Position numbers and translations under genes: made by a program. Below the pieces are notes generated by a model that saw only the letters and a list, made by a program, of their open reading frames with translations, made no database searches and was not told the DNA's origin. From positions 310,001-374,000 of the forward strand of contig WSYJ01000149.1 in assembly GCA_020186115.1 (NCBI GenBank): a stretch of 64,000 bases of DNA, in the 5' to 3' direction. Source of the stretch: Histomonas meleagridis (taxonomy: Eukaryota > Parabasalia > Tritrichomonadida > Dientamoebidae). The first letter of the stretch is position 1. Every line of letters begins with the position of its first letter. Shown here in pieces: positions 1-9,941 of this stretch.

Positions 1-375
1 TAAATATCTTTTGCATTAATATCAATTCTTTCTTGTTCAAGAAGTAATTTGGATACATCTATGTGTTTGCTATTCAATGCCAACAAAAGAGCTGCATTAA
101 ATAATTGTTATAAATTCCAAATATTACATTGAAATATCAAAATGTTAAAATAAATTTTATTTAAAACAAAAAAATATCTTTAGCATTAATATTAATTCCT
201 TCTTGTTTATGAAGTAATTTTACTATATTTATATAACCTTTGCCAGATGCTTGAATAAGTGCTGAATTGATTAATTCGATTTTATGCTTGTTATTAATTA
301 ATTCTTGATCAAGTATAAATTTCACGATATCAAAATGGCCATTTCTAGCTGCATTTAGAAATGGAGCTTTAAATT
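1..375 (-). pseudogene. Ankyrin repeat relics (3' part of an array)
   Basis: On the minus strand three ankyrin repeats can be read in pieces. The TAL-type repeat starts (read as gctg on the plus strand) lie at 91 and 261, exactly 170 bp apart, as in the other arrays here. The most upstream repeat (about 265-370) instead joins the next one directly in frame, with no AT-rich spacer, through a linker reading INNKHKIELINSALI. There is no start codon or complete ORF, and the window edge cuts the locus. It could be the end of a real ankyrin gene running off the left edge, or a relic. Confidence 0.6.
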
Positions 376-1295
376 TTTTGAATAAATTCCAAATGTTTTC
401 AAGAAATTTTCAAAAAATTTATTAAAATTTAATAAAAATTATTAAAAAATTTCATTTTTATTTTTAATATATTTCTCCTTTAATAGGAAACTAAAAAGTT
501 CTTTATTTCCAGATAGAGATGAAATTTGTGAGAAATTAATCGAAATCCGATTTATCTCAAGGAAATATTTCCTGTTTCAATTGATTTAATAATAACATTA
601 TTTTTTAATCCCCTTGTTTTTGATAAGAATAATTAAAAAATTTTATAATTATCATATGAAATACATTTGTAGATTAATGCACTTTTTGACCGTAATGCAC
701 AATTTTGTACAGAAAAATATATATATATATAAATACATATATTCATGAAAAAAATATTTAAATGAAGATAAAATCCAGGTCCTAGTAATATAACCAAATT
801 TAATTTATACACCAAACCTGATTCAACTAACATATTAATATACGAATATCCGAGATTTCGAATCTCAAATATGTTTCAAATTTAAACTTTACTCACTAAA
901 ATAAAATAGTATATTAACTTCTTTCACGTTAAATAGTTCCCTCCGTTTAAGATGATACAGGTGTATTTGCCCTTGAATTTTTTATATTGACCTGCTTTGT
1001 TCGATTATTCTGTATTGAAATTTCATTTTAATGAGGTAACTGCCGCATTGACAGCTCGAAAAAATTCATTTGAAACGAATATACCTATCAAAAAGTGGGC
1101 TGTGTGGGGTTTTGTTCAAACGAAAATATTTCTTTCTTCTCCATATTTATCACAATATAATTTATTCTAAAACAAAACAAATGAGTATGTAAATATAATT
1201 TATAGTTGTTTTTTCATTTACTGCTTGATTCGATGAGGTTTGAAGCGGAAATTTTTCTTATTTTCAGATAACATGTCATAATTAAGGCTGGATCA
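376..1295. other. Intergenic region upstream of the Akt-like kinase
   Basis: Very AT-rich. It holds an AT microsatellite near 717-730 and a small palindrome around 847-861 (GAGATT/AATCTC). No credible coding region is seen. A TCATAA sequence at 1275-1280, about 20 bp before the kinase ATG, fits the trichomonad initiator consensus TCA(+1)Y(T/A); this match is short and could be chance. Confidence 0.5.
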
Positions 1296-2717
1296 ATGAG
1301 TAATCTTCCGAATGAAAATAACAACGCCTCACCAGATTATTTCAGCGGCTCTCTAAAACGAAAGGGGTTCTTTTTTGGTATGTACCAGACTTGTTATGGC
1401 GAATTAAAGAATAAAGTTTTCTCCATCAAAAAAAACAAAACATCTCCAAAACCAGAACTCCAGATCAAAATCAAACCAACTACACTTGTTCATGTTTACG
1501 AAAACGAAAAAGTCCCTCGATTTGTTATTTCAAATGAAGGTGAAAGCGATGTTTGTTTAGCAGCCGAAACTCCAGATGATGTTATGGCATGGGTTGTTGC
1601 TCTTCGTTCAGCCACCTTTCAGAATCAAGTCAAGCTTAGTATGGATTCCTTCAACATTATATCAGTTATTGGACGAGGTTTTTATGGAAAAGTCATGCTT
1701 GTTGAAATGAAATCCGATGGCAATCTTTATGCAATCAAAACAGTGCACAAATCCCGACTTATTTCCAGTCGAAAAGTTCATACGATTTTAAATGAACGAA
1801 ACATTCTAGTTCGTGCCAATAATCCCTTTATTGTTCAACTCAAATATGCCTTTCAAACCGACACCAAATTTTATCTTGTTATGGAATATGTTCCAGGTGG
1901 TGAATTATTTCGACATATTCGAGAGAATGGAAAACTTACACATCAAATGGCAATTTTATATATTGCTGAGATTGCTCTTGCCCTTGATTACCTTCACAGC
2001 ATTGGTGTCATTTACCGTGACCTTAAAACTGAGAACATTCTTCTTGGCGCTGACGGTCACATCAAATTAACCGATTTTGGGCTCTCAAAAGACCTTAGTT
2101 ACCTCGAAGTAACGTCATCATTTTGCGGGACAACCGAATACATTGCCCCCGAGATTATCAAACGCGAGCCATACTCATATATGATCGATTGGTGGGCGCT
2201 TGGGATATTAACTTATGAATTACTTTTTGGGGTGACCCCATTTTTTAACCGTAACCGCTCGAGAATGTTCCAAGCAATAACGAACGATAGCCCTCCTTAT
2301 CCTCCTGATACTGATCCGAAAGTTTCCGATTTCATTAATAAACTACTGACAAAGGATCCTAAGAAAAGATCAGGATTCTCCCAACTTAAAAATCATCCGT
2401 TTTGGAATGGTTTGAATTTTGATGATGTAATGGCGAAAAAAATAAAACCGGCATTCATCCCTGACGTGAAAGATAAGGTGCCAAATAACTTCGATTCCGA
2501 ATTTACGGAAGAACCGGCCGCAGATTCTATCGCATCTGCAGTCGAACAATCATCTTCGAATTTTCCGGGATTTTCATACGCTGCAATGGATATTGAGAAT
2601 AACGAAAATAATAACGTGAATGGAACAGATGGAGATTTGAAGGTAGAACATAAAACGGATCTGAAGGCTACAGAGATAGATCCTGATATAACGAACATTC
2701 CCACTGAAATAGAATAA
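1296..2717 (+). CDS. AGC-family Ser/Thr kinase with N-terminal PH domain (Akt/PKB-like)
   Basis: The 473-residue product has an N-terminal PH domain (about 16-107, with the conserved C-terminal helix Trp near 99), then a full AGC kinase domain (about 119-372). Visible kinase motifs are the glycine loop GRGFYGKV (126-133), the lysine in AIK (148), YRDLKTEN with Asp242, DFG (260-262) and the activation segment CGTTEYIAPE (277-286). The C-terminal tail carries a turn-motif-like TEEPA (404-408) and the hydrophobic motif FPGFSY (423-428), very close to the FPQFSY motif of Akt. PH plus AGC plus hydrophobic motif is the Akt/PKB architecture. Akt responds to phosphoinositides at the membrane and is activated by T-loop and hydrophobic-motif phosphorylation; the same regulation is inferred here. 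The stop lies in TAAA. It converges on the profilin gene. Confidence 0.93.
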   Translation: MSNLPNENNNASPDYFSGSLKRKGFFFGMYQTCYGELKNKVFSIKKNKTSPKPELQIKIKPTTLVHVYENEKVPRFVISNEGESDVCLAAETPDDVMAWVVALRSATFQNQVKLSMDSFNIISVIGRGFYGKVMLVEMKSDGNLYAIKTVHKSRLISSRKVHTILNERNILVRANNPFIVQLKYAFQTDTKFYLVMEYVPGGELFRHIRENGKLTHQMAILYIAEIALALDYLHSIGVIYRDLKTENILLGADGHIKLTDFGLSKDLSYLEVTSSFCGTTEYIAPEIIKREPYSYMIDWWALGILTYELLFGVTPFFNRNRSRMFQAITNDSPPYPPDTDPKVSDFINKLLTKDPKKRSGFSQLKNHPFWNGLNFDDVMAKKIKPAFIPDVKDKVPNNFDSEFTEEPAADSIASAVEQSSSNFPGFSYAAMDIENNENNNVNGTDGDLKVEHKTDLKATEIDPDITNIPTEIE

Positions 2718-3198
2718 ATTATTTGAATATGTATGAAAAATAATCAGAAATTTTATGATGTTTTTGTACGAAATGATAAATTTATATCCATGTAAAAATA
2801 TCAATTAAATTCTTTTTGTAATTTGATTTAGATTTAATTGTTGTGATCAATAGACAAAATGAGCTTTATCATATGATGTAAAACTTGCTTATAATGATAA
2901 TATATCTTGGAACTCATTCGGATTTGTTTTCATGTTTCGATTGCCGAAAGACCGTTTCCTTTATTGAAAGCTGATTAAATGCTTTTTCGAAATATCTTTT
3001 ACACACACAAATATATCAACGAAAAACTGTATCAATACCATGTATTTAAGTGGTTGGTTCTTGGAAATTAAGCAATAATTTTATAACAAATAATTTATGA
3101 TGATTCATCAAAGTGATATATGAAGATGTTAGCAAAAACAAATAGCACACACCTTTAAAAAAAGAGAAAGAATAAATTAACGTTAATTTATTGGGAAT
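2718..3198. other. Convergent intergenic spacer
   Basis: AT-rich gap between the 3' ends of the kinase and profilin genes. Nothing recognisable as a gene or repeat is seen beyond the TAAA signals at both stops. Confidence 0.5.
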
Positions 3199-3570
3199 TT
3201 AATAACCATAGGAGCGGAGGATGTCAGCAACTTCAACGACAGCTTTGTAACAATTTTGTGGTTGAATTCTATCATTGTGGTAAGCAAATACAAAGCAAGT
3301 TTTGCATCTTGACATCATTAATCCATATGAATGAAAACGCATTTGGAGGTTCTCGCTATCAGCTTTAAGGATAGAATACTCGTTTCCTTGGAACTTCATG
3401 TGTGCTGATAAAAAGGCAGATCCTTTATCATAAATATTAAAAATTTGCATTAATTCATCTTCCGAAAGAGAGAATCCTTCTGTTGATGCTAGTACTTGAC
3501 CATCAAACCTAAAGATAGATGCGCTTGTAACATTGGTTCCAAGGAGATCAATAAACTGAGCCCAAGACAT
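3199..3570 (-). CDS. Profilin
   Basis: The 123-residue product begins MSWAQFID, as profilins do (MSWQxYVD). It has the central strand pattern ASIFRFDGQVLASTEGF, then a YSILKAD segment, and the typical C-terminal block NDRIQPQNCYKAVVEVADILRSYGY. Profilin binds monomeric actin and poly-proline and promotes nucleotide exchange and formin-driven assembly. Length (usual 120-140) and both terminal signatures fit, so the start is secure. The stop codon forms TAAA. No signal peptide or extra domain is seen. Confidence 0.92.
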   Translation of the reverse strand: MSWAQFIDLLGTNVTSASIFRFDGQVLASTEGFSLSEDELMQIFNIYDKGSAFLSAHMKFQGNEYSILKADSENLQMRFHSYGLMMSRCKTCFVFAYHNDRIQPQNCYKAVVEVADILRSYGY

Positions 3571-3819
3571 TCAAAAGTGTCAAAAAAGAAACCGCTTTTT
3601 TCAATACTCTTCCACAGAAAATCTGAAACGTAATTAATTGCGTTTTCTTCAGCGTTGAGGGGAATTGTGGAAATTTAATTTTTATTTCATGTTGAGCAAT
3701 TAAAGTTATAAGTATAACGAAAATATTTTTAACATTTCTTATACAAAAATCATATGATGAAGATATCTTCAATGCTTAAATCTAAATCGACTGAAATCTT
3801 TAAAAAGGTTTTAAATTAT

Positions 3820-4640
3820 AAAGAATTTTCAAGTCAAAGCCAACACAATTGGTTCAGTCATGTTATGTATTGCCGGAATAATTACAAATCTCTTTGGAGG
3901 ATTAAGTCTTGCACAACGTCTTATTAAAGAAGGACATAATCCAAATGAAATTTCAAAAATAATTCGAAATGATGAAATCGAAAAACTTCACGAAATATCT
4001 TCATAAGCAAACTTTGATTTTAGTCAAACATCACTTTATGAAAGATGTTCATTTATTAAAAAAAAAATGTTACATTAATTGATTATGCAGCATTTTTTTT
4101 CTTCAGTTAAATGTTTTAAATATTTACTTATGAATAATGCAAATGTAAATAACACAGGTAAATATGCAATTGCAGGTGGAAATGAAGAAATAGTTCATTT
4201 ATGTGAACAAAATCATTCATCATTTGCAGGTGCATATAGAACAGCAATTTAATTTCATCAAAATAATATCTTTAAATATATTTATGAAAATAAAATTATC
4301 GAATGTCTGGAAATATAACTTATGATTTAAATAGTTTTTGTATTAAATAAGATAATTATGATATTTTAGCATTTTTGGAAGAAAAAGGAATTAATATTAA
4401 TGCTAATAATATAAACGAATCAGCTAGAAATGGAAATTTATATGTTGTTAAATGTTTCCTCCAAAAAATATTTTGCCATTTGCTTCAGAATCAGATAATA
4501 TTGAACTTGTGAAATGTGATTTAGAACAAAAAGGAATTGATGTTAATGCAAAAACTATTCATTTGAATAATTTATAATATGCTTTAATAATTTAGAATAT
4601 GTTTTAATAATTTGAAACAGCACTTCATATAGTAGTTTGA
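3820..4640 (+). pseudogene. Degenerate DUF3447-ankyrin gene
   Basis: Plus-strand translation shows disconnected pieces homologous to the DUF3447 genes at 20.0 and 39.5 kb: NPNEISKIIRNDEIEKL, then FDFSQTSLYERCSF, a LIDYAAF-like piece, AGGNEEIVHLCEQN and LAFLEEKGI, followed by ankyrin repeat scraps ending near 4640. Internal stops (for example after HEISS) and several frameshifts break it, and no start codon heads it. It is closer to the 39.5 kb copy in wording (NEI..IIRNDEIEKL). It lies next to an unrelated 29 bp word shared with ERCC1. Confidence 0.8.
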
Positions 4641-4643
4641 AAC

Positions 4644-4672
4644 CAATTGGTTTCCTTTTTGCCGATTCGAAA
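4644..4672. repeat. 29 bp word shared with the ERCC1 gene
   Basis: The 29 bases 4644-4672 are identical, in the same orientation, to 5731-5759 inside the ERCC1 coding region (codons for SNRQKGNQL). Similarity stops sharply on both sides. It looks like a small filler or microhomology-driven insertion at the edge of the ankyrin relic. Confidence 0.75.
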
Positions 4673-5184
4673 AAAAATTAACATAATTTCTGCCAAAGCG
4701 ACAAAATCCTCAAAAATCCATAAAATCTTTTTAATAAGGTATACATAATAATGTAACTCAATAGCGTTTTTGACAACTATATATTTAATCAATGGATTTG
4801 GAATATGATTTATTTCCTTGAAAGAATCATTACCAACATAATTTCTTAATAACAACCTTATGGTTTTACGAAAACATTCATTTTTTAACATTAACTTAAA
4901 TATTTTCGACTGTTTATTTGTCCAAGCAATTTCGTATGAAAATCGAAATGACATGTGATGTGGTATACTTGATCACTTTATCTTTCATATAAAAAATGTT
5001 ATCTTATTTTTAAAACTTTCACAATCTTTGGAATAAATCAAAATAGTGCCATATGCAAAAAGATTGAGTATGATGAAAATTATTCTATTTTATCAATAAT
5101 ATTATATGATAATAAATACACCAAAGCATTTATAGTCTTATTGATATAGAAACTAAAAATAGATAAATCAAAACAAAACAACGT
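4673..5184. other. Intergenic region with an unsupported 109-codon ORF
   Basis: A minus-strand open frame at 4625-4954 starts MSFRFSYEIAW but matches no family I know, has AT-driven composition and ends inside the ERCC1-derived 29 bp word. I do not call it a gene. The rest is plain AT-rich DNA. Confidence 0.4.
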
Positions 5185-5880
5185 TTATTGAAATGGTTCA
5201 TCGAGCACTGCTAGAAATTGTTCCATTTTAAAATCGCTCAATATATTCGTTTTCGTCAAACTATCTCTGCTTTGCAGTAAACAATCACTAACTGTACCAT
5301 AAGAATCAATCATAGAGGCAGCGTCTTTCCGAGAAACACCAATTGCATTCAATGCATTGATTGCAATGTCATATGTTGTTTCATTTGTTGCTTTTAATTC
5401 ATCAACTTGTGATTCTTGTGTATTGTAAATTGTTAAGATCCATCGTCCTGCTTCCTCTAAATTAAATGCTAAAACAAGGTTAAGGTTGTTTGCAATTGAT
5501 TGAGCTGTTAGTTTTGAGATAACACGATCTGGATTTTTGCCATCTACAACAAGAAGTAGTATTCTTGTAGCATAGCCTCCCTTAAAGTTTGCTATTCTTT
5601 CGCTTAGATAGTTAGGATGTTCACGATGAAATTTTAGTGATAAAAATAATATTCCAATTTTATAACCAATTGAATAATCGCATGTAGAACTATCACTCCA
5701 CACCGTTTGAGCAGGTGCAAGTATTTTGATCAATTGGTTTCCTTTTTGCCGATTCGAAATTGTGATTGGGAGTTTCAAGGTGATTGGTTCACCACACCAT
5801 AAACGATAGGAAATTGTATGTTTTACATTAAAAAACAATGGGCTGAATAAAAAATAAACATAAAGCTCCAAAAAAATCAT
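5185..5880 (-). CDS. ERCC1: ERCC1/Rad10-like nucleotide excision repair subunit
   Basis: The 231-residue product carries the ERCC1 central domain (about 46-155): GNQLIKIL, then CDYSIGYKIGILFLSLKFH, REHPNYLSERI, RILLLVVD and NNLNLVLAFNLEEAGRW, in the same order as human ERCC1. A helix-hairpin-helix region follows (about 168-231), with DAASMIDSYGTVSDCL and the C-terminal DEPF. ERCC1 is the non-catalytic partner of XPF; together they cut 5' of DNA lesions. No XPF gene is in this window. The first 40 residues are hydrophobic and unlike other ERCC1 proteins, but no other Met exists before residue 190, so the start is uncertain. The stop is in TAAA. Confidence 0.88.
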   Translation of the reverse strand: MIFLELYVYFLFSPLFFNVKHTISYRLWCGEPITLKLPITISNRQKGNQLIKILAPAQTVWSDSSTCDYSIGYKIGILFLSLKFHREHPNYLSERIANFKGGYATRILLLVVDGKNPDRVISKLTAQSIANNLNLVLAFNLEEAGRWILTIYNTQESQVDELKATNETTYDIAINALNAIGVSRKDAASMIDSYGTVSDCLLQSRDSLTKTNILSDFKMEQFLAVLDEPFQ

Positions 5881-6433
5881 TCAATAAAGCAAGAAGTCAA
5901 CCAAAACCATAAGAAAACTTTTTTAGAATTATACTTCAAGCTAGTTATAATAAATGACTTTTCTAATCAAAATATGTAATAATATGCATTAATATATGGA
6001 GATCGATTTGTCTGATTTAGCACCATTAAAATAAAAAAGAATTTCACTACATAATATTAGAAATAATATTTGGAACTTCGCATATGTCACATTTAAAAAA
6101 TAATTCAAAAAATCATGAAATTCCCTTAAAAGAAAATTGATACCGGTATTTAAGTAAGGGATATTAGTTTATTTTAATTGATGTGAATTTTGTAAATTTA
6201 TTGTTCCAATATAAACAAATGATATTTTTTTGTAATATTTTTTTTTCACTATTTCTTTTCTTTTCACAAATTTTTCATTACTCAATAAGACTTATTAAAA
6301 AAAAATGTGAACAATATATCTCTCTTTAAAATTATCATTGAATATAAATGCCTCATAAATATTATCGAAGTTTTTCATTTTATTATATTTCAATTCACAT
6401 TTCATATATAAATAAAAATTTATAAATTTTCAT
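5881..6433. other. Divergent intergenic region (ERCC1 / presenilin)
   Basis: AT-rich spacer between divergent starts. The only possible signal is TCATATG at the presenilin start, which fits the trichomonad initiator consensus and would imply a 5' UTR of a few bases. Confidence 0.4.
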
Positions 6434-7609
6434 ATGAAAACAGATAAAGAAGACCCTACAGAATATCTTGAAGACCAATCATATCGGGTCATAAAAATAG
6501 CAATTCCTGTCATCATAACATTAATTCTCGATGTTATTTTAACTCGGGTTATCGAAAATACGCATGGATCTACATCATACGATCGATCTTTTTCACAAAC
6601 AATGGTTTCAAATAATCTTGGTTTAGACACAGCAACTTCAATTTATCTTGCACTAGGATTAATTGGAGGCATAATTGTTGTTACAGCAATTTTACTCCTT
6701 TGTTATTATCACGGATGCACAAAAGTTATTTATGTTTGGATGATTATTGCAGTTACTCTTATTCTTTCATATTATGTTTATCAAACATTTTCTCAAATTC
6801 CAGCAGTTCTAAATATACCAACAGATTACCTTTCCGGTGCCATCTTTATCCTCAACCTTGTTGTTGTTGGTAATATGTCCATATTTTGGAGAGCTCCTCA
6901 AATTGTTACACAGATAATTTTAATTTTCATATCAGTTCTTATTGCTATTGTTTTTCTTTCTCTTCCCGATTGGACTGTTTGGGTGCTTCTTGCGCTTCTT
7001 GTTATCTATGATTGTTGTGTTGTTCTTTGTCCGTTTGGTCTTTTGAATATGCTCATCAAAAAATCCGAAGAAAGAGGCGATGAGATTCCAGCTCTTGTCT
7101 ATGCTTCAGCTGCTTATCATATGCCAGAGCATAATGAATCAGATGAATCTGATGAAAGCCAAGAATCAGAATCTCAGCCATCTTCATCCTCATCTTCTTC
7201 CTCCAGATCTTCGGCTCAGAACAACGAGAGTCATCGTGACGAAACTCAAAACGAAGAGCATCAAAATCTTAACGTTCCCCATATCGTTCCACAACCGCCG
7301 GAGGAATCGTTTGTTCTTCCGCCACCGCCAAAGAAAGAACGCGATGGTGTTCGACTTGGTTTAGGTGACTTTTGTTTTTATGGTATCCTTATAACAAGAG
7401 CAGCAAGGCAAGGATGGGATTTGACTATTCTTTGTATTTTTGCTGTTATTTTGGGACTTTCATTAACATTATTAATTTTAGCATGGCTGAAAAGACCTCT
7501 CCCAGCTCTCCCATTGTCACTCATCCTCGGTATTGTGTTCTTTATGATTGGCGCTCTTACTTTCAGAAGATTTGATGCAAATCTCAATAATTTACTTTTG
7601 GCTTTTTAA
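6434..7609 (+). CDS. Presenilin (gamma-secretase catalytic aspartyl protease)
   Basis: The 391-residue polytopic protein has all three presenilin signatures: the YD motif in IYDCCVVL (Asp193), the GxGD motif in LGLGDFCFYG (Asp312) and PAL (357-359) in the last membrane region. Downstream of the first Asp, CPFGLLNMLIKKSEERGDEIPALVYAS matches the conserved CPxGPLRMLV...PALIYSS block. About nine membrane segments are visible, with a long acidic, serine-rich loop at about 232-300 between the two catalytic Asp residues, where autoproteolysis occurs in other presenilins. Both catalytic residues are present, so it should be active within gamma-secretase. The start is the first Met, followed by a short cytosolic tail. 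Confidence 0.93.
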   Translation: MKTDKEDPTEYLEDQSYRVIKIAIPVIITLILDVILTRVIENTHGSTSYDRSFSQTMVSNNLGLDTATSIYLALGLIGGIIVVTAILLLCYYHGCTKVIYVWMIIAVTLILSYYVYQTFSQIPAVLNIPTDYLSGAIFILNLVVVGNMSIFWRAPQIVTQIILIFISVLIAIVFLSLPDWTVWVLLALLVIYDCCVVLCPFGLLNMLIKKSEERGDEIPALVYASAAYHMPEHNESDESDESQESESQPSSSSSSSSRSSAQNNESHRDETQNEEHQNLNVPHIVPQPPEESFVLPPPPKKERDGVRLGLGDFCFYGILITRAARQGWDLTILCIFAVILGLSLTLLILAWLKRPLPALPLSLILGIVFFMIGALTFRRFDANLNNLLLAF

Positions 7610-8799
7610 TTTATTTATTTATTAAATCTATTTTTTATATAACGTTTTTTAATATAAAAGTGCGTATATGCAGAATTCGTTGCTTTGATCTCTATTCATA
7701 TTGTCTCCAGATATTTTACAAATTCAAGAATTTTTATCAGCACCAATAAGTAATTTAACTAATTTTGTTCGATCATTTGAAATTGTTCTCATAAGCTGTT
7801 TTAAATTAAATAATTTCCAAGTATCTATATATTAAAATTTAAAAAAAGTTTGCACTAACTATATTAGAATTATTATTATAAAATTTCTTGAAATTAAAAA
7901 CATTCGGTTCGCACTGGATTTAGTGAAGATTATTAAGATTCCTAAGAAAAATATCAATCATTTAATAAAATTTCTTATTAAATTTGAAATTATTTATTTC
8001 TGGAAAGTGACACTTCAAGGAAACTTGAAGAGTAGTATCTATTAACACCATATATTAAACTCGACTTGCGATTTCCACCCATCGTATATAGCGATCATCC
8101 TACGATCTTGATATCATAAATATATAATATATATACATAGTTACATCTATGATTAATATAAATCTACGAATAATATTATGATTAGCACGAGATAAATCTA
8201 TTCTATCATTCCAAAAAGTGACAAAAATCGACTTTTGCATGATTTATATCAAACGATAGCAGCAACGATAAGTGACGATATGAGCGAATTTGAATGATGG
8301 TAAATATTATCAAAATTTTACCCTTTCCTCGAAAAAATGTTTACATCATTGTAATTTGTCAACAGCCAAATTAAATGATTCTTGGTTTGTTAAAAAATAA
8401 AAATATTGATATTTTATCATAGAATCGTGATTTGTTATTTATTCCAAATAATTATATGAAATCTTGATTTTCTTAAATTTATGAATTTATTGAAAAAATG
8501 AATGATGTGATAATTTTGGTAATACCTTAATGATGTACAAATTTAACCTGATTAATCATTTATAAACAATAAAAAAGTTTCTGTATGAGTCCATTCTTGA
8601 TATATCTTGGTATGGTCTAAATATTTTTTATGAACAAAACGATTTCTGATCATTGAATTCATTTGATGATTTTTTTTTGTTTATTTATTTATTTTTATTT
8701 ACCTATTTTAGCAAAATGTTTAACCTTATTTAATAAATATCAATACAAATGCAATTTGCAAATTATCTTTTAAAATACTGACTTATGATACATTTATCG
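7610..8799. other. Long intergenic region with one ankyrin scrap
   Basis: At about 7735-7825 (minus strand) there is a single broken ankyrin repeat: LVKLLIG-type codons and a gctg start at about 7795, followed by the usual AAATAATTTCC spacer sequence. The remaining kilobase is AT-rich and has no gene I can recognise. Confidence 0.45.
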
Positions 8800-9177
8800 A
8801 TTTTTTTTATCTCATATTACTTGTTGTTTCAAAAATCCAAATCATCAAAATTGTAAATATAATTTCATTAAACCTTCATGTATTACAACAACATTAGATT
8901 CTAATGGACAATATCATTTAAAAAGAAGTGAAGAAGAAAAAAGAGTTGTCGAATATTAACCCCTTATATATTACTTCGGAAAGGTTATGTATATCTAATG
9001 TTATCAAAAAACAGCTGAAAACCCTGATAAGATTACTTCTACAGGTCATTATGTATTAAAATATAATACGAAACCTGAACCATCATATAATGTAAATTTA
9101 TCTGTTGATGATTCAGTTTTGCACAAATTCATGCACGTGTAGTTTCATCAGAAAAATGCATTTAAAGGATATAATGC

Positions 9178-9828
9178 TTGAAATTTTGTATTCATGATAC
9201 AAAATGCATTCATCAAAGTGGTGCACCTCCTGAATTACGAAATGCTTCATATGATAGTTCAGGTAATCAAATTCGAATGGATCCAGTACAAATATATTTT
9301 AATATAACTTCAGAACTTGAAAAAATTGGTTTTGCTGATCTTTGGTCTTGGTATGAGATCAAAATTGATACAAGTGGTATAAAATGGCAAGGTGACCCAC
9401 CAGATTTCAATCGTATTAGACCTCCAAATATATTAAATAGAAATGATGATAATTTTTCTTATTTAGATCAATTTGGATTACATGAAGAAATATTAACACC
9501 TATGCCAATATATTTTGATCTAAATTTAGTCAATGCAAAACAATTAGTTGTTATTAGAAGTAGAAAATATGCAATAGTGGGTTTATACAAATATAATTTG
9601 AATTCAAATCGAAAACATTATTGTTCTCATTTATTATTTTCTGCAGGATGTTGGCGTTCAGATAAAGAAATTATATGTGATTTTGATTATTATGAAGAAG
9701 CTTCTAAATTCCATGGTATTTTTACTGATTCTAATTATTCTGAAATTGATCAATTCTTCATAATGTATATTAATTACATGATTAATTCAAATCGATATTC
9801 ACCTGGAGAAATTGCTAGAAATATATGA
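9178..9828 (+). pseudogene. Helitron Rep/middle region fragment
   Basis: An open frame of about 216 codons lies inside the Helitron relic. Its upstream part (SSEKCIFKGYNAWNF, in pieces) resembles the SxxEAxWRILGF segment of Helitron polyproteins. The part around 9178-9828 (WSWYEIKIDTSGIKWQGDPP, LDQFGLHEEIL) has no motif I can name, and no catalytic site is visible. The ATG at its head is probably not a real start, since coding similarity continues upstream in broken frames. Confidence 0.5.
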
Positions 9829-9941
9829 ATGATAAAACGATCTTCAAATATATTAGGTATTGAACAATTATCAAATGAATTCTCAACAACAATTCCTCAA
9901 CGAATAAATCAATTTAACAATAATTATTAAATCAATTCAAT

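Noticed and set aside
633-833. 66-codon open frame (minus)
   Set aside because: Composition follows the AT microsatellite; no family resemblance.
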